A stretch of DNA of 64,000 nucleotides from a bacterium. Lineage in GTDB: Bacteria > Electryoneota > RPQS01. This document shows positions 37,124-46,600 of the stretch, piece after piece. The notes below the pieces were generated by a model that made no database searches, was not told where the DNA came from, and worked only from the letters and a program-made list of their open reading frames with translations. Where the stretch lies: assembly GCA_016703065.1 (NCBI GenBank), contig JADJCU010000008.1, forward strand, positions 101,061-165,060. The letters are read 5' to 3'. Position numbers and translations under genes: made by a program. Each line of letters starts with the position of its first letter. Within the stretch, counting starts at the first letter, position 1.

Positions 37124-37152
37124 AAGATAATATCGGCAGACCCGAAACGCAA
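37124..37152 (-). promoter_or_regulatory. Candidate promoter for the short leader transcript
   Basis: Minus-strand TTGCGT (37152-37147), a 17-base spacer and TATCTT (37129-37124), giving a start near 37117 and a transcript of about 140 nt to the terminator. Confidence 0.45.
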
Positions 37153-37201
37153 GAGCCCATAGCGACAAACTGAAAAAAGTGGCCCGAAACTTCGAGCGGC
37201 A

Positions 37202-38092
37202 CTAGAACTCTATGGTAAATCCAACGCGGTGGCCCTCTCCCAACTCCTCTTTGTAGGGCAGGAAGGCGTAGTCAAGGGCAAGGCGTTTGTAGAAGAAACC
37301 GGCACCGAAGGATAGCCCCTGCGTGTCCAAGCCAGCAATGTAACCGGCCCGTAAGGCGAGGAATTGTGGAGCCTTATACTCGACTCCGGCGCTGTAGTGC
37401 GGCGTCTGATCCCGGACACTCGCACCTTCGGCAGTCACGAGCCCGCTGCCGGCAGAACCAAACGTCTGCTCCCACGCCGCACCGAGCCTGAGCGTCGTTG
37501 GCAAAGCTACATCTTCGGTCGCGTACTGATTGACGGCGCCAAAATGATTGACTGCAAGGCCCAACGAGAGAGGTTGAACGGACGAACGATAGAGCACTCC
37601 GGCATCGGACGACCAACCCTCGGCGCTCTCGAAGTTGATCTTGGAATGGAGGTAGCGCAAGGCCACGCCGGCGCTCAGCCCGTTGGTGAGCTTCCATCCT
37701 GAGGCGACTCCAACAGCGGAGTAGGTTGCATCAAATTCGCTGATGGGTGTTTGGGACGGCGCAGTGCGATATTCGAGATCGGGCACCCGTGTTCCCCAGA
37801 AATGCGGAGCGAGTGCAAGACGTTTGGTGCGAATATTGAGCGAGAAGAAGCTCGCGCGCGTATCGCCGAAGTGACGCGTGGTCAGGACAGAGAAGCTCGT
37901 GTGTCGGAGCGGCGCCAGCGCGGCGGGATTGTGCGCGGCAGAGGTCGGTCCCGTGACCAGCGCAACGCCTGCTCCTCCGAGGGCGCTTTCACGCGCACCT
38001 ACGGGAATTTCGAGGAACGTGAAGCCGGTTTGCGCGTACGAGGCGGCGGTGAGGATCAGCACCGCAACGAGTGCCTTCAATTCGAATTTCAT
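37202..38092 (-). CDS. PorV/UPF0164-family outer-membrane protein
   Basis: A 296-residue beta-barrel of the PorV/PorQ type. Signal peptide MKFELKALVAVLILTAASYA, then the family opening FLEIPVGARESALGGAGVAL and PTSAAHNPAALA (the NPA box of UPF0164), followed by amphipathic strands ending with the aromatic VGFTIEF. In T9SS organisms PorV is an outer-membrane shuttle that collects cargo from the Sov/SprA channel. It is the last gene of the sprA operon and paralogous to its neighbour. Start ATG 38092 is chosen for the signal peptide; the gap to the upstream stop is five bases. Confidence 0.87.
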   Translation of the reverse strand: MKFELKALVAVLILTAASYAQTGFTFLEIPVGARESALGGAGVALVTGPTSAAHNPAALAPLRHTSFSVLTTRHFGDTRASFFSLNIRTKRLALAPHFWGTRVPDLEYRTAPSQTPISEFDATYSAVGVASGWKLTNGLSAGVALRYLHSKINFESAEGWSSDAGVLYRSSVQPLSLGLAVNHFGAVNQYATEDVALPTTLRLGAAWEQTFGSAGSGLVTAEGASVRDQTPHYSAGVEYKAPQFLALRAGYIAGLDTQGLSFGAGFFYKRLALDYAFLPYKEELGEGHRVGFTIEF

Positions 38093-38097
38093 ATTTC

Positions 38098-39054
38098 TTA
38101 AAACTCCACTCCCCAACTGACGGCGACCGCGTCATCCGGTGCGACGCTCTCTAATGTATAGGTGAAGTCCACCTTGGAGAGGACTTTCCAGATTTCGAAG
38201 CCGAGTCCGACTCCGAAGTTCAGATTCTCGTGATCAAGACCAAGACGGCCCGCCACCCACTGACGGTCCGTAACCCACGTCATGCCTTCAGCGCCGATGT
38301 GAATCTTGGTTTCGCCCTCTTCGCTGCCTTCAAGATCAAGCGCGCCGGTGATGCCGCTCCGCTCGTACGCCGCGCCGATGCGGTATTGGAGGGGCCACTC
38401 ATCCGTCTTAGAGGTTCCTTGGCTCCAGTAGTTGGACGTGCTCCAGGTGGTCTTGGAGTTCAGGTCTTTCAACTGCGCACCCACGGTTAGGTGGTCAATG
38501 GGCTTGCCGAAGACTCCGGCGTCGAGGCCGAAGCCGTCGCCGTTCACGGGCGTGTCGTCGTCAGCAATCTTGCCAAAGGTCTCGTAGGCAACCTTGGCGG
38601 CGATACCCGCGCCGATTTTCGGGGAAAACTGCACACCGAACCCAAATTGGAAAACATTGGAAGACATGTCAATGCTCTCGAGCGGGCGTCCGTCGAAATC
38701 GCGCGAGTCGATGTCGCTCACAGCACCATGCAGCCAGCCGACCGCGACGCCTGCATTGACAATTTTGCCTTCTGCGGCTTTGGGATGAAGCGGTGTGGAA
38801 AAGGCCAGGTAGTCAACGCGGCGATCAAGCGCGAGGCTGCGGCTTGACGCGTTGAACTCGGAATGCTCTTGAAAGGATAGCGCACCGGGATTGAAATAAA
38901 GGGCCGACGGGCCTTGAGCAACGCCAGTATATGCATTTCCCATTGCCTGCGCCCGCACACCGGCACCCGTTCGCGTGAACGCGCCGCCCATGCCGCCGTT
39001 GGTTCCGGCGAGAGCAGAGGTCAGGATGAACAAGCTGAGGAAACAGTATCTCAT
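38098..39054 (-). CDS. PorV/UPF0164-family outer-membrane protein, second paralogue
   Basis: A 318-residue barrel with signal peptide MRYCFLSLFILTSALA and the strongest UPF0164 box in the window, AGVRAQAMGNAYTGVAQGPSALYFNPGAL. The C-terminal residues AVSWGVEF end in Phe as outer-membrane barrels do. It shares the PorV fold with the next gene but the two differ in length and detail, so they may serve different roles (PorV- and PorQ-like). Cotranscribed from sprA. Confidence 0.87.
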   Translation of the reverse strand: MRYCFLSLFILTSALAGTNGGMGGAFTRTGAGVRAQAMGNAYTGVAQGPSALYFNPGALSFQEHSEFNASSRSLALDRRVDYLAFSTPLHPKAAEGKIVNAGVAVGWLHGAVSDIDSRDFDGRPLESIDMSSNVFQFGFGVQFSPKIGAGIAAKVAYETFGKIADDDTPVNGDGFGLDAGVFGKPIDHLTVGAQLKDLNSKTTWSTSNYWSQGTSKTDEWPLQYRIGAAYERSGITGALDLEGSEEGETKIHIGAEGMTWVTDRQWVAGRLGLDHENLNFGVGLGFEIWKVLSKVDFTYTLESVAPDDAVAVSWGVEF

Positions 39055-39069
39055 GGGTAGAACCTTCGA

Positions 39070-40623
39070 TTAATCGAGTACGATCAGCTTGCCCCAGACG
39101 TCACCGCCGGGTTTTTCAACTTTGTAGAAGTAGGTGCCGTTGGCGACGACCACGCCGTCTTTCTTGCCGTCCCACGTCAGATAGTCTTCGCCGGGAGTCA
39201 GGGTTTGCGCGGGCAGCGAGACCACTTCGCTCATGGCAAAATCATAAACGGAAAGCGTCGCCGCGCCACCGGTTGATTCGACGCGAATGCGCACTACGGC
39301 AAAGCGGTTCGGCGAATACGGATTAGGATAGGCGTAGGTGTCGGCAGTGCGCGCGCTGATCTTCAAGGGCTCTGCCGTCTGCAAAATATGCCAGCGCGCT
39401 CCGTTTGATGCGCTCGCCGCCAGACCATCCAGACCGCCTATCCAGAGATAGTCGCCGGGATTCTCGGCGTAGGCAGCATAAATAGCGTCTTCTTCCAAGC
39501 GATGCCCGGTGCGCTCAGAGTCTGCAACCTGCGGGAAAAGCTCCCACGTTGTCCCGCCGTTGCTGGTCTTCCAGAGTCCGACATCGTCGCAGGCATAGAC
39601 GGCGTTATCGTCAAAGGCGAAAGAGTGAATACGCGGCGTTTCACGGCGGCCAATGGCTTGTTCGATTTGGTCTTCCGTGAGTGTGACCTCCCAGCTTACA
39701 CCACCGTTTGAGGTCTTGGACACGGCATAGAATTCATCATTGCCTTGTGCGCGCCACGTGGCGGCCCAGACCGTATTGGTGGACACTTGATAGTCGAGCG
39801 CCGTCACGAAGTTGCCGCTGATGTCGGAGTTACTCTTGTTGAAGAGCTGCCAATTCGTACCTTCATCGGAACTCTTGAAGATGCCTGCGGCGGTGCCTAC
39901 CCAGAGGTTTGCGCCGTCAAATGCGACACTAAACGAGCGGTCGGACAGTTCGAGGCCGGTATTGAAGGGCGTGCCGTCGGGCGAAACAACTTTCCACCCG
40001 AGTGTGTCTTGAAAATCGGTGTAGTCGCTGTCGTAGGCGTGTCGGCGCAGACCGCCGCCTTTGGAGACAATCCATACGAAGTTCTGCGACATAGCAAGGG
40101 CGGACGTGATGTTGTGGACGTTAGTCGCCGTCGGCCAATAGCCGAGGACGGTGTCTTCGCCGGTCTGACGATTGAGTCCGAGAATGGGGTCACGCGGTTG
40201 GGGCAGCCACGTCCACGCATCGCCGTAGGTACGGCTGTAGGCCAATCCGCCGCCTGCGCCGCTGATGCCGACGGTGGTATCGAAGGCGAAGCTGGCCCAG
40301 ATGATTGAATCGGTGACCAGCAAGCCTGAGACGCCGCCTTTACCGAGCCCTTGCTCGTCGCTATAGTTCAGGAATCGGTAGCGCGCGGCTTCTTCTGTGG
40401 CCTCGCGATCAAACTCAAGTCGAGTCACGCCGTTGCCTGTGCCAAGCCAGAGCAGCGGAGTCGTGTCCTGCGGAAGGATGTCAATGATGACATTCGATCC
40501 CAATTGCGGCTCCGGTTCTGCGTCCAGCGCACGCCCGCGACCGTCCAACGACACTTCGAGGGAGTGCGGCGCGAATTGAGCGAAGACGCTTGTGGCCAGA
40601 ATCAGTATGATGAGCAAAGGCAT
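39070..40623 (-). CDS. Secreted beta-propeller protein with C-terminal FlgD-like/T9SS-type domain
   Basis: A 517-residue secreted protein. Signal peptide MPLLIILILATSVFA, then sortilin/BNR-like propeller blades (WLGTGNGVTRLEF, GIFKSSDEGTNWQLF, AVSKTSNGGVSWEVT, GLWKTSNGGTTWELF, YLWIGGLDGLAASASNGARW). The C-terminus has YPNPYSPNRFAVVRIRVE and LTWDGKKDGVVVANGTYFYKVE, an FlgD-like Ig domain as used in T9SS sorting. ATG 40623 is set by GGGAGG six bases upstream. Its place in the sprA operon suggests a surface or gliding-related component, but no function is known. Confidence 0.82.
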   Translation of the reverse strand: MPLLIILILATSVFAQFAPHSLEVSLDGRGRALDAEPEPQLGSNVIIDILPQDTTPLLWLGTGNGVTRLEFDREATEEAARYRFLNYSDEQGLGKGGVSGLLVTDSIIWASFAFDTTVGISGAGGGLAYSRTYGDAWTWLPQPRDPILGLNRQTGEDTVLGYWPTATNVHNITSALAMSQNFVWIVSKGGGLRRHAYDSDYTDFQDTLGWKVVSPDGTPFNTGLELSDRSFSVAFDGANLWVGTAAGIFKSSDEGTNWQLFNKSNSDISGNFVTALDYQVSTNTVWAATWRAQGNDEFYAVSKTSNGGVSWEVTLTEDQIEQAIGRRETPRIHSFAFDDNAVYACDDVGLWKTSNGGTTWELFPQVADSERTGHRLEEDAIYAAYAENPGDYLWIGGLDGLAASASNGARWHILQTAEPLKISARTADTYAYPNPYSPNRFAVVRIRVESTGGAATLSVYDFAMSEVVSLPAQTLTPGEDYLTWDGKKDGVVVANGTYFYKVEKPGGDVWGKLIVLD

Positions 40624-40647
40624 GAAGCCTCCCGATAGAAGCAAAGT

Positions 40648-41856
40648 TTACTTTGGCGCGAAAAAGCCGAGGTCGTTTCCGGCACCACGCGCGAGCACCG
40701 GCGCCGCTGACTGAATGATGCGAGTCGAGTCGAGCAGAAAATTCGAGGTGTCACCGCCTGCGCAGTCGACCACATAGTAATGGAAGTAATAGAGATCATC
40801 GACGCGGCCGTTGTTGATGACTTTCAAGAACGACGATGCCGTGCCGTCACCGGCTGTGACGTCTGGTGCAATGCCGTCGTCTCGCAGAAAGAAGTCGGCA
40901 AAGTGATCCCAGGCGGGCGCATCCTGCCGACGCACGTCAAAAAGCGCCGCATGAAAGATAGACCAACCTTCGACCTCGCAGTCGCTGAAGTCAATGAACA
41001 TCTCATAGATGTTGCTGTCGCTCGAGGACACGGGGCGGTACATTGTGTCGGGAAGTACGGAACTCTGGACATCGGGCAATCCATTCACAAACGAGATGCC
41101 CTCAAGGTCCGCAACGCAGCTCAGACCGAAACGGTCGTAGGCTTCATAACGCAAGGTGTAGCCTGCGCCGGTCGGCGTGCAGCCAAAGATCGATGGAGAA
41201 AGCGTAAATGCCCAATTTGTCTCGTTCTCACGCGACAGAAACTCGTGCCAGAGCACGGTATCACCTGATTGAAGCAGGGCCACAACCGTGTCAATCAGCA
41301 CCTGCGGATCGTCGGCAACACCGATACTGATGGAAACCGGCGAGAAACACTCGTCAAAATGACTTGGCAGAGTATTGCTCACGATCACGCACGCTTGCGG
41401 AGCGCGCACTTCCACGTCAAAGGCCGCCGTCACGAGTCGCTCTGTGCCACGGACCGCTTCAAATTGGAACGTGAACTCGCCCTCTTCCCCGTCGCACAGC
41501 AGATTGCTCCAGACGCCGCGCGTATACGTGCCATTGTTCGCGACGATGTCGCCGGAATGTGAGCTCGCGTAAATTGGAGACGAGAGTTCGGTGGAATTTG
41601 CATCGTCGTACAGGCGAAACGGCGCTTCGTCGCTTGCGTCGGGACGCGTAACGCTGCAGATGACAGAATCGAGATCCGACAGATTCTCGATGCGCACACT
41701 GAAGGTATAGAGCGTCTCTTCGTCACAGAGCAGGAACTCAGGTGCCTGCACTGCGAAGATCCCGGGCACAGGCGCCGGGGGTTGCGGTTCGTCCTCATCA
41801 CATGCAGCAACGACAAAGGCAAGAAAGGCGACGAACATTACAAGTCGCGGCCACAT
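40648..41856 (-). CDS. Lipoprotein of unknown function in the sprA operon
   Basis: A 402-residue lipoprotein: signal MWPRLVMFVAFLAFVVAAC with the lipobox Cys at residue 19, followed by an acidic Pro-rich linker (DEDEPQPPAPVP). The body is beta-rich with three Ig-like stretches and paired cysteines (FLLCDEETLY, SVICSVTRP, NLLCDGEEGE, VVDCAGGDTS). SSHSGDIVANNGTYTRGVW and DDGIAPDVTAGDGTASSFL resemble choice-of-anchor/BslA-like calcium loops (DDG..D..AGDG). AGGAGG precedes the ATG, and the gene starts two bases after the ppx stop. No family name can be given. Confidence 0.75.
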   Translation of the reverse strand: MWPRLVMFVAFLAFVVAACDEDEPQPPAPVPGIFAVQAPEFLLCDEETLYTFSVRIENLSDLDSVICSVTRPDASDEAPFRLYDDANSTELSSPIYASSHSGDIVANNGTYTRGVWSNLLCDGEEGEFTFQFEAVRGTERLVTAAFDVEVRAPQACVIVSNTLPSHFDECFSPVSISIGVADDPQVLIDTVVALLQSGDTVLWHEFLSRENETNWAFTLSPSIFGCTPTGAGYTLRYEAYDRFGLSCVADLEGISFVNGLPDVQSSVLPDTMYRPVSSSDSNIYEMFIDFSDCEVEGWSIFHAALFDVRRQDAPAWDHFADFFLRDDGIAPDVTAGDGTASSFLKVINNGRVDDLYYFHYYVVDCAGGDTSNFLLDSTRIIQSAAPVLARGAGNDLGFFAPK

Positions 41857-41858
41857 GA

Positions 41859-42794
41859 TCAGACCTCCTGACGACCAAAGTGAGCGAGCCATAATCCGTG
41901 TCTCAGACCGCGTTCGGACACATCAGCAGATTGAATTTGCAGCGCTTCAAACATCTCACGCAGCAGCAAAGAACCGGCGAGAATGAACTTTCCTCTGCCC
42001 GGTGGCATGCCGGGCAATGCTTGCAGCTCCTCGGGATGCCTGCCCGCGAATCGTCCGATCATGGTGTCGAGATCGGTAACCGTGAGGGGTGTGCCCGCGA
42101 CCTTGTCCGGAGCATAGCGCTTCAGACCGAGTTTCAGAATGGCGAGCGTCACAGGAGTGCCTCCGACCAGAATCCATGGCACGCCGGGACGCAGTGCATC
42201 AGGTGCGAAGAGGTTTCCTTGCACGGCACGGACATCGGCACGCAAGCGAGTAATCTGTTCCGGCGTCGGAACATCCGTTACGGAAAGAAAGCGCATCGTG
42301 AGTCGAACGGCACCGGCTTCAAGGCTAAAGCTTTGCAGCGTGCGGCTGCCTTGGCCGCAGATAACTTCGGTGGAGCCTCCACCGAGGTCAATCACATTGA
42401 CGAATTCATTCGGCAGCAACTCCAACGCGGACGTTGCCCCGGAATAGGTTAGCGTCGCCTCCTGCGATCCGGACAGAATGCGCAGGTCGATCCCGACAAC
42501 ATCGCGGACGGCCCGCTGAAACTCCTCGCGGTTCTTTGCCGTACGCATGACGGCGGTGGCACATGCGACGACTTCCTGTGCGCCAAGCCTGCGGAATTCG
42601 AGCACGAGTTCATGCAGAAGATCAACGTTGAGTGCAATGATGTCGGCCGGGAGCGTGCCGTCTTCACGCAGAGATTCGCCGAGTCGATTCTGCGTCAGCG
42701 AGTCTTTAAGCGTACGCAGCGAGTCTCCGTCGCCTTCAGCCAGGAGCGCAAGCGTCGTATTGGTTCCAATGTCAATTGCGCCGGCGCGAATCAT
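41859..42794 (-). CDS. ppx: Ppx/GppA-family phosphatase
   Basis: A 311-residue cytoplasmic exopolyphosphatase/pppGpp phosphatase-like enzyme of the ASKHA fold. Motifs: phosphate-1 AIDIGTNTTLALLAE at residues 6-20, VVACATAVMRTAKN, the catalytic Glu region LSGSQEATLTYSGA, and phosphate-2 VIDLGGGSTEVI. It is the short form (about 300 residues, no C-terminal HD domain), as common outside enterobacteria. It overlaps the M28 gene by one base. Whether polyphosphate or pppGpp is the substrate cannot be told from sequence. Confidence 0.92.
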   Translation of the reverse strand: MIRAGAIDIGTNTTLALLAEGDGDSLRTLKDSLTQNRLGESLREDGTLPADIIALNVDLLHELVLEFRRLGAQEVVACATAVMRTAKNREEFQRAVRDVVGIDLRILSGSQEATLTYSGATSALELLPNEFVNVIDLGGGSTEVICGQGSRTLQSFSLEAGAVRLTMRFLSVTDVPTPEQITRLRADVRAVQGNLFAPDALRPGVPWILVGGTPVTLAILKLGLKRYAPDKVAGTPLTVTDLDTMIGRFAGRHPEELQALPGMPPGRGKFILAGSLLLREMFEALQIQSADVSERGLRHGLWLAHFGRQEV

Positions 42795-43681
42795 CAGAAT
42801 TTCTCCGAGTGAAGCACATCCAGAATAGTTCGACCGACTTCACCCATGCTGTAGGGCGAACATTCGTCGGGCGTATCCTCGATCGTGTGCCAGTATTTGT
42901 AGTCGAAGTCGATCAGATCGATCACGGGAATTCCCTTTTCGAGGAACGGGATGTGATCATCCATGACGGCTTGCCCGGGTTCACGGACGAAAGACATGGC
43001 TTTCACGCGTTCGGCTGCGGCGAAGACCTTCTCGACGACGTGCCGCGCGTTCATGTATGAGTTCAGTTCGTACTGAATCTTGAGGTCTTTTTCGGCCACA
43101 AGATCGAGCAGGATGCCGTAGCGCGGTTTGGGAATCGGCTGTGTCGACGCGAAGTGCTTTGAGCCCAGCAGGTAGTCGTCGATCACACTTTCGCGTCCGA
43201 AGTCTTCGCCGTCAAAGAAGACAAAATCAACACCGAAGGAAACGGGTTTGACGTGCAATTGACGCGCGATCTCCAAGAGAATCGCGATTTGACCTGCCCC
43301 GTCGTTCGCGGCCGGCAACGGCTTCATCTGATTGTTCGGATCGGGATCTCGATCACAGAAGGGGCGCGAGTCCCAGTGTCCGCAGAGCATCACGCGATCC
43401 GCGGCTTTGGGATTGAATTGCCCGACGATATTATAGAGCTTAAGCGTCTGTCCTTGATCAGTACTTGTGTAGGAAAACGGCTGTACCCAGGCGGTGTCAC
43501 ACCAGAAGGAGAGCTCGCGGTGCAGGAAGTCGCGGCAGGCGGCTGCTTCAGGACTATTGGGGACACGCGGACCGAAGGCTACTTGCGCGGTCAGGAGCAT
43601 CATAGCGCGATCTTGATCGAATGCGAGTGCATTTCCAGCCATGATTAGTGCCAAGCCGGCCAACGCCGCGAGTTTCTTCAT
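42794..43681 (-). CDS. Secreted M28-family zinc enzyme, glutaminyl-cyclase-like
   Basis: A 295-residue exported enzyme (signal MKKLAALAGLALIMAGNALA). Zinc ligands are visible: GHWDSRP (His, Asp), AANDGAGQIAILLE (Asp), FFDGEDFG (Glu/Asp) and YWHTIEDT (His). The arrangement, the ESVIDDYLLGSKHF insert and FLEKGIPVIDLIDFDY are closer to glutaminyl-peptide cyclotransferase than to aminopeptidase. Such enzymes make N-terminal pyroglutamate on periplasmic or surface proteins, including T9SS cargo in Bacteroidetes. It starts three bases after sprA ends, supporting a role in maturing exported proteins. The split between cyclase and peptidase is not certain. Confidence 0.88.
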   Translation of the reverse strand: MKKLAALAGLALIMAGNALAFDQDRAMMLLTAQVAFGPRVPNSPEAAACRDFLHRELSFWCDTAWVQPFSYTSTDQGQTLKLYNIVGQFNPKAADRVMLCGHWDSRPFCDRDPDPNNQMKPLPAANDGAGQIAILLEIARQLHVKPVSFGVDFVFFDGEDFGRESVIDDYLLGSKHFASTQPIPKPRYGILLDLVAEKDLKIQYELNSYMNARHVVEKVFAAAERVKAMSFVREPGQAVMDDHIPFLEKGIPVIDLIDFDYKYWHTIEDTPDECSPYSMGEVGRTILDVLHSEKF

Positions 43682-43684
43682 GGA

Positions 43685-46600
43685 CTATCCGCGAATGGCG
43701 ATTTGGACATTGATACCAAACTCAAACAACTTCGAGCCGCGATCCGAGACCTTGTCTTTGGTCTGCTGATACTGAAGCTGCGCGCCACCGTTCACGGTAT
43801 TCGAGAAGCTGTAGTTCAGGCGCGGCGAGACGGACCATTGCACGTCTTCGCGCTGCACGGAGTAGCTCTCTCCTTGGTCTGATAGTCAACATTCAGCGAC
43901 AGCGTCGTCTGATTCTGGAGGCGCATGGCGCCGAGCCAGAGAATGGGAAGCCGGAAACCGGTGCGCATGGTGTAGCTGACGGTCGCGTTGGCCCCGCGCG
44001 TGGCGCTGCGCTGTGTGTTACCCTGACTTGCGGACTGCGTAAGAGAATTTGCGGCGTTGATGCGCACCTGAGTATCGAGATCATTCAGCCACGTGACATT
44101 TACGCCGATCAGCGGGCTCCATTGGCGCGTGTAGTTACGGAGGGTGACGTTGCCGGCTTCATTTTGCCAGTCTTCCTTGAACTTGCTCGACAGGCCGGAC
44201 GTGAGCGACACGGCGCGGGCAACTTTGGAGAAGACGCTGATCCGTTCGAGACCGGACCAATCGACGGTGAGGTCGGCGAACGGGAAGACGGCGCTAGCGC
44301 CGGAGTCATTGGGCAGCCAGAAGTATGATTGCTCGACGCTGCCGGTCTTGATGTTTGAGTTGTTGGTCTGTTCGCGGCGACTCCACGAAGCGGTCGTACG
44401 AATATCGCGCGAGACGCGCAGGCCCGAGCGGGCCATGTAGTCGCGCGATTCGTTATTTTGCTCGACACTCTGCAGGACTGCGGATCTCGGCGCCCCGCTC
44501 GACTGTGTCATACCAAGCCTATAGGGAAGATCAGCTCCTCCCTTCAGGCCGTTTTGATTGTGGCGGAGGGAATTGTCATAGCTGACTTGAATAGGATCAA
44601 CCGTAAGCAACGCGGTCTTCAACGGCCAGAATGCCTTGCCGAGAAGTTTTAGCGGTGAGAAGCCCGGACCCTTCTCAACGCGAGCCATGTTACCGGTAGA
44701 ATCCGAATCAGTCGAGTCGGACGGAGTGGAACCGGGCTCGACTTCCGGTTCGCGTTTGGGCTGTTCGCGGCCCGGCCGTCTGCCGCCACCCGCTCCGAAT
44801 ATCTGTTTGAAATCAAGCGAGACATCGCCGCCGACGGTGCGGCTGTTTTGCACCGTCTGGTTTTCCGAGCCGGTACGATTTCCACTGTTCCATGTGTAGG
44901 TACTGCCGTAGTTAAACGTCGGGGAGAACCAGTTGCCAAGTTGCGGCGAATACGTGTTGGTCCAGTTCCAGCCTTCCTGATTCAGATCACGACGACTCAG
45001 GTTGACGAGATCCTTCCACGTTTTCGCGGAGGCGATAATCGTATCAACGCGAGCATCATTGTCGTAATCGACTGAGTCAATCTGCACTTGTGTCCAGCCG
45101 AACGACTGCGAGAGTCCGGTAGAGATCGTTTCGGTGATGTCCCAGCCGATACTTGCGGAGCCTGCGGCTCCGAAGTTAGGCGCGTCGGTGCGTCTGCCGA
45201 GGCGGGTTTCACTGCGTGTCGCGCTGCGCTGCGCACTAAACGTCCCGGCGAGCGACTTGGGTTTAATGTAGAAATGCGGATTGCCGAGTTCGGACAGGAG
45301 CGGCATGTGTTTCAGGAACCAGATTGGCGCGACGCCCCTGCCGCGCGCAGTCGGGAAAGCGTAGTCGGCTCGCGCACCGGTCTGCGTCTGCTCTTGGCGA
45401 AGATACTGATAGTCCTTGCTCTTGACCGTGGAATGATCCCAACTCAGGCGCAGCCTTTCAAGCGACCAGCGAACGAGCGGATTCGGCGAGTTGCCGGTTT
45501 TGGAGTAGCTCGCGGTGTAGTTCATGCGCGTTTCTTTGCGCACGACCGTGGAATCGGGGTTGGATTGGTCAACGCGAACGTCTGTATTCGGAATATATTT
45601 CGGCACAGATTCGGATTCACTGCGGGTTATTGTGACCGGCAGCGAGAAGCCGAGTTGGTCGACCCCAATCTTTGCGGCGTTGAAGCTCATTGAATTGAGC
45701 AGTGTCTTGGAGCTATTTTGCCGCCCCGTTCGCTCATTGACGTTGTGGAAATCGGCGTCTTGCTGATTGTATGATCCGGCTACGGTCAGCAGATCGGCGA
45801 TCTTGAGGGTTGCGGAGACTTCACCCGCGAGCCCGGGATCTTTGTAGATATCCGAAACGCGCAGTTCGTCGACCCAGATTTCGTCGTCGCGGTTGATGTC
45901 ATGTTTCATTGCCCGCACGCCGAGCGCGATAAAGCCGACGTTTTGCAAACTCGGCGTGCCGTTGATCACGAGGCTGTCGTTGGCGAGCGCGGGGTTCAGC
46001 GAGTCAAGCAACACAGCGAAGCGGCGGGTTGCCAATTGTCCTGTGGAATCACCGGTCGCGTCTTCGCGCAGTTTGCGCAGGATGGACAGGTCGTTCATGG
46101 CAACGTCAATAACGTTGCGCGGATCCCAGCCTCTGTAGACGGTCTTGACGATTTCGTAGTAGTTCGTGCGCGTGTTTGTGTACGAGGAACCGAGACGAAG
46201 GATGACCTGATATTGTCCGTCTTCATACGCGGTATCGTCGATACCGCCGCCGTGGATGAACATCTTCATCCGCTTGTACTCAATCAGGTTGATCTGCTGA
46301 TAGAGGTTTTTGGCGAGGAAGAACTCGCGGGGGGCGCTCGATCCACCCAACTCGACAATCTTGAGCGCGAGGCTTTGTTCGCGCTGTCGGAGATTAGTGA
46401 TGGGGTCCAGTTCACCTTGCACACCGGGCGGGCTGAGGTAACCGGGGTTTTCATGGTTGTTGATGACCGCGGCGGATATAAACTCAGTGGAGTCGACGTC
46501 GACGTACTCCGGCAGCCACTCATTCGAGACGATGTCGTTCTGGACGATTTGCAGGACGGTGCGCTTGGTCATGCCGGTCACATACATACGAGCCCAACGA

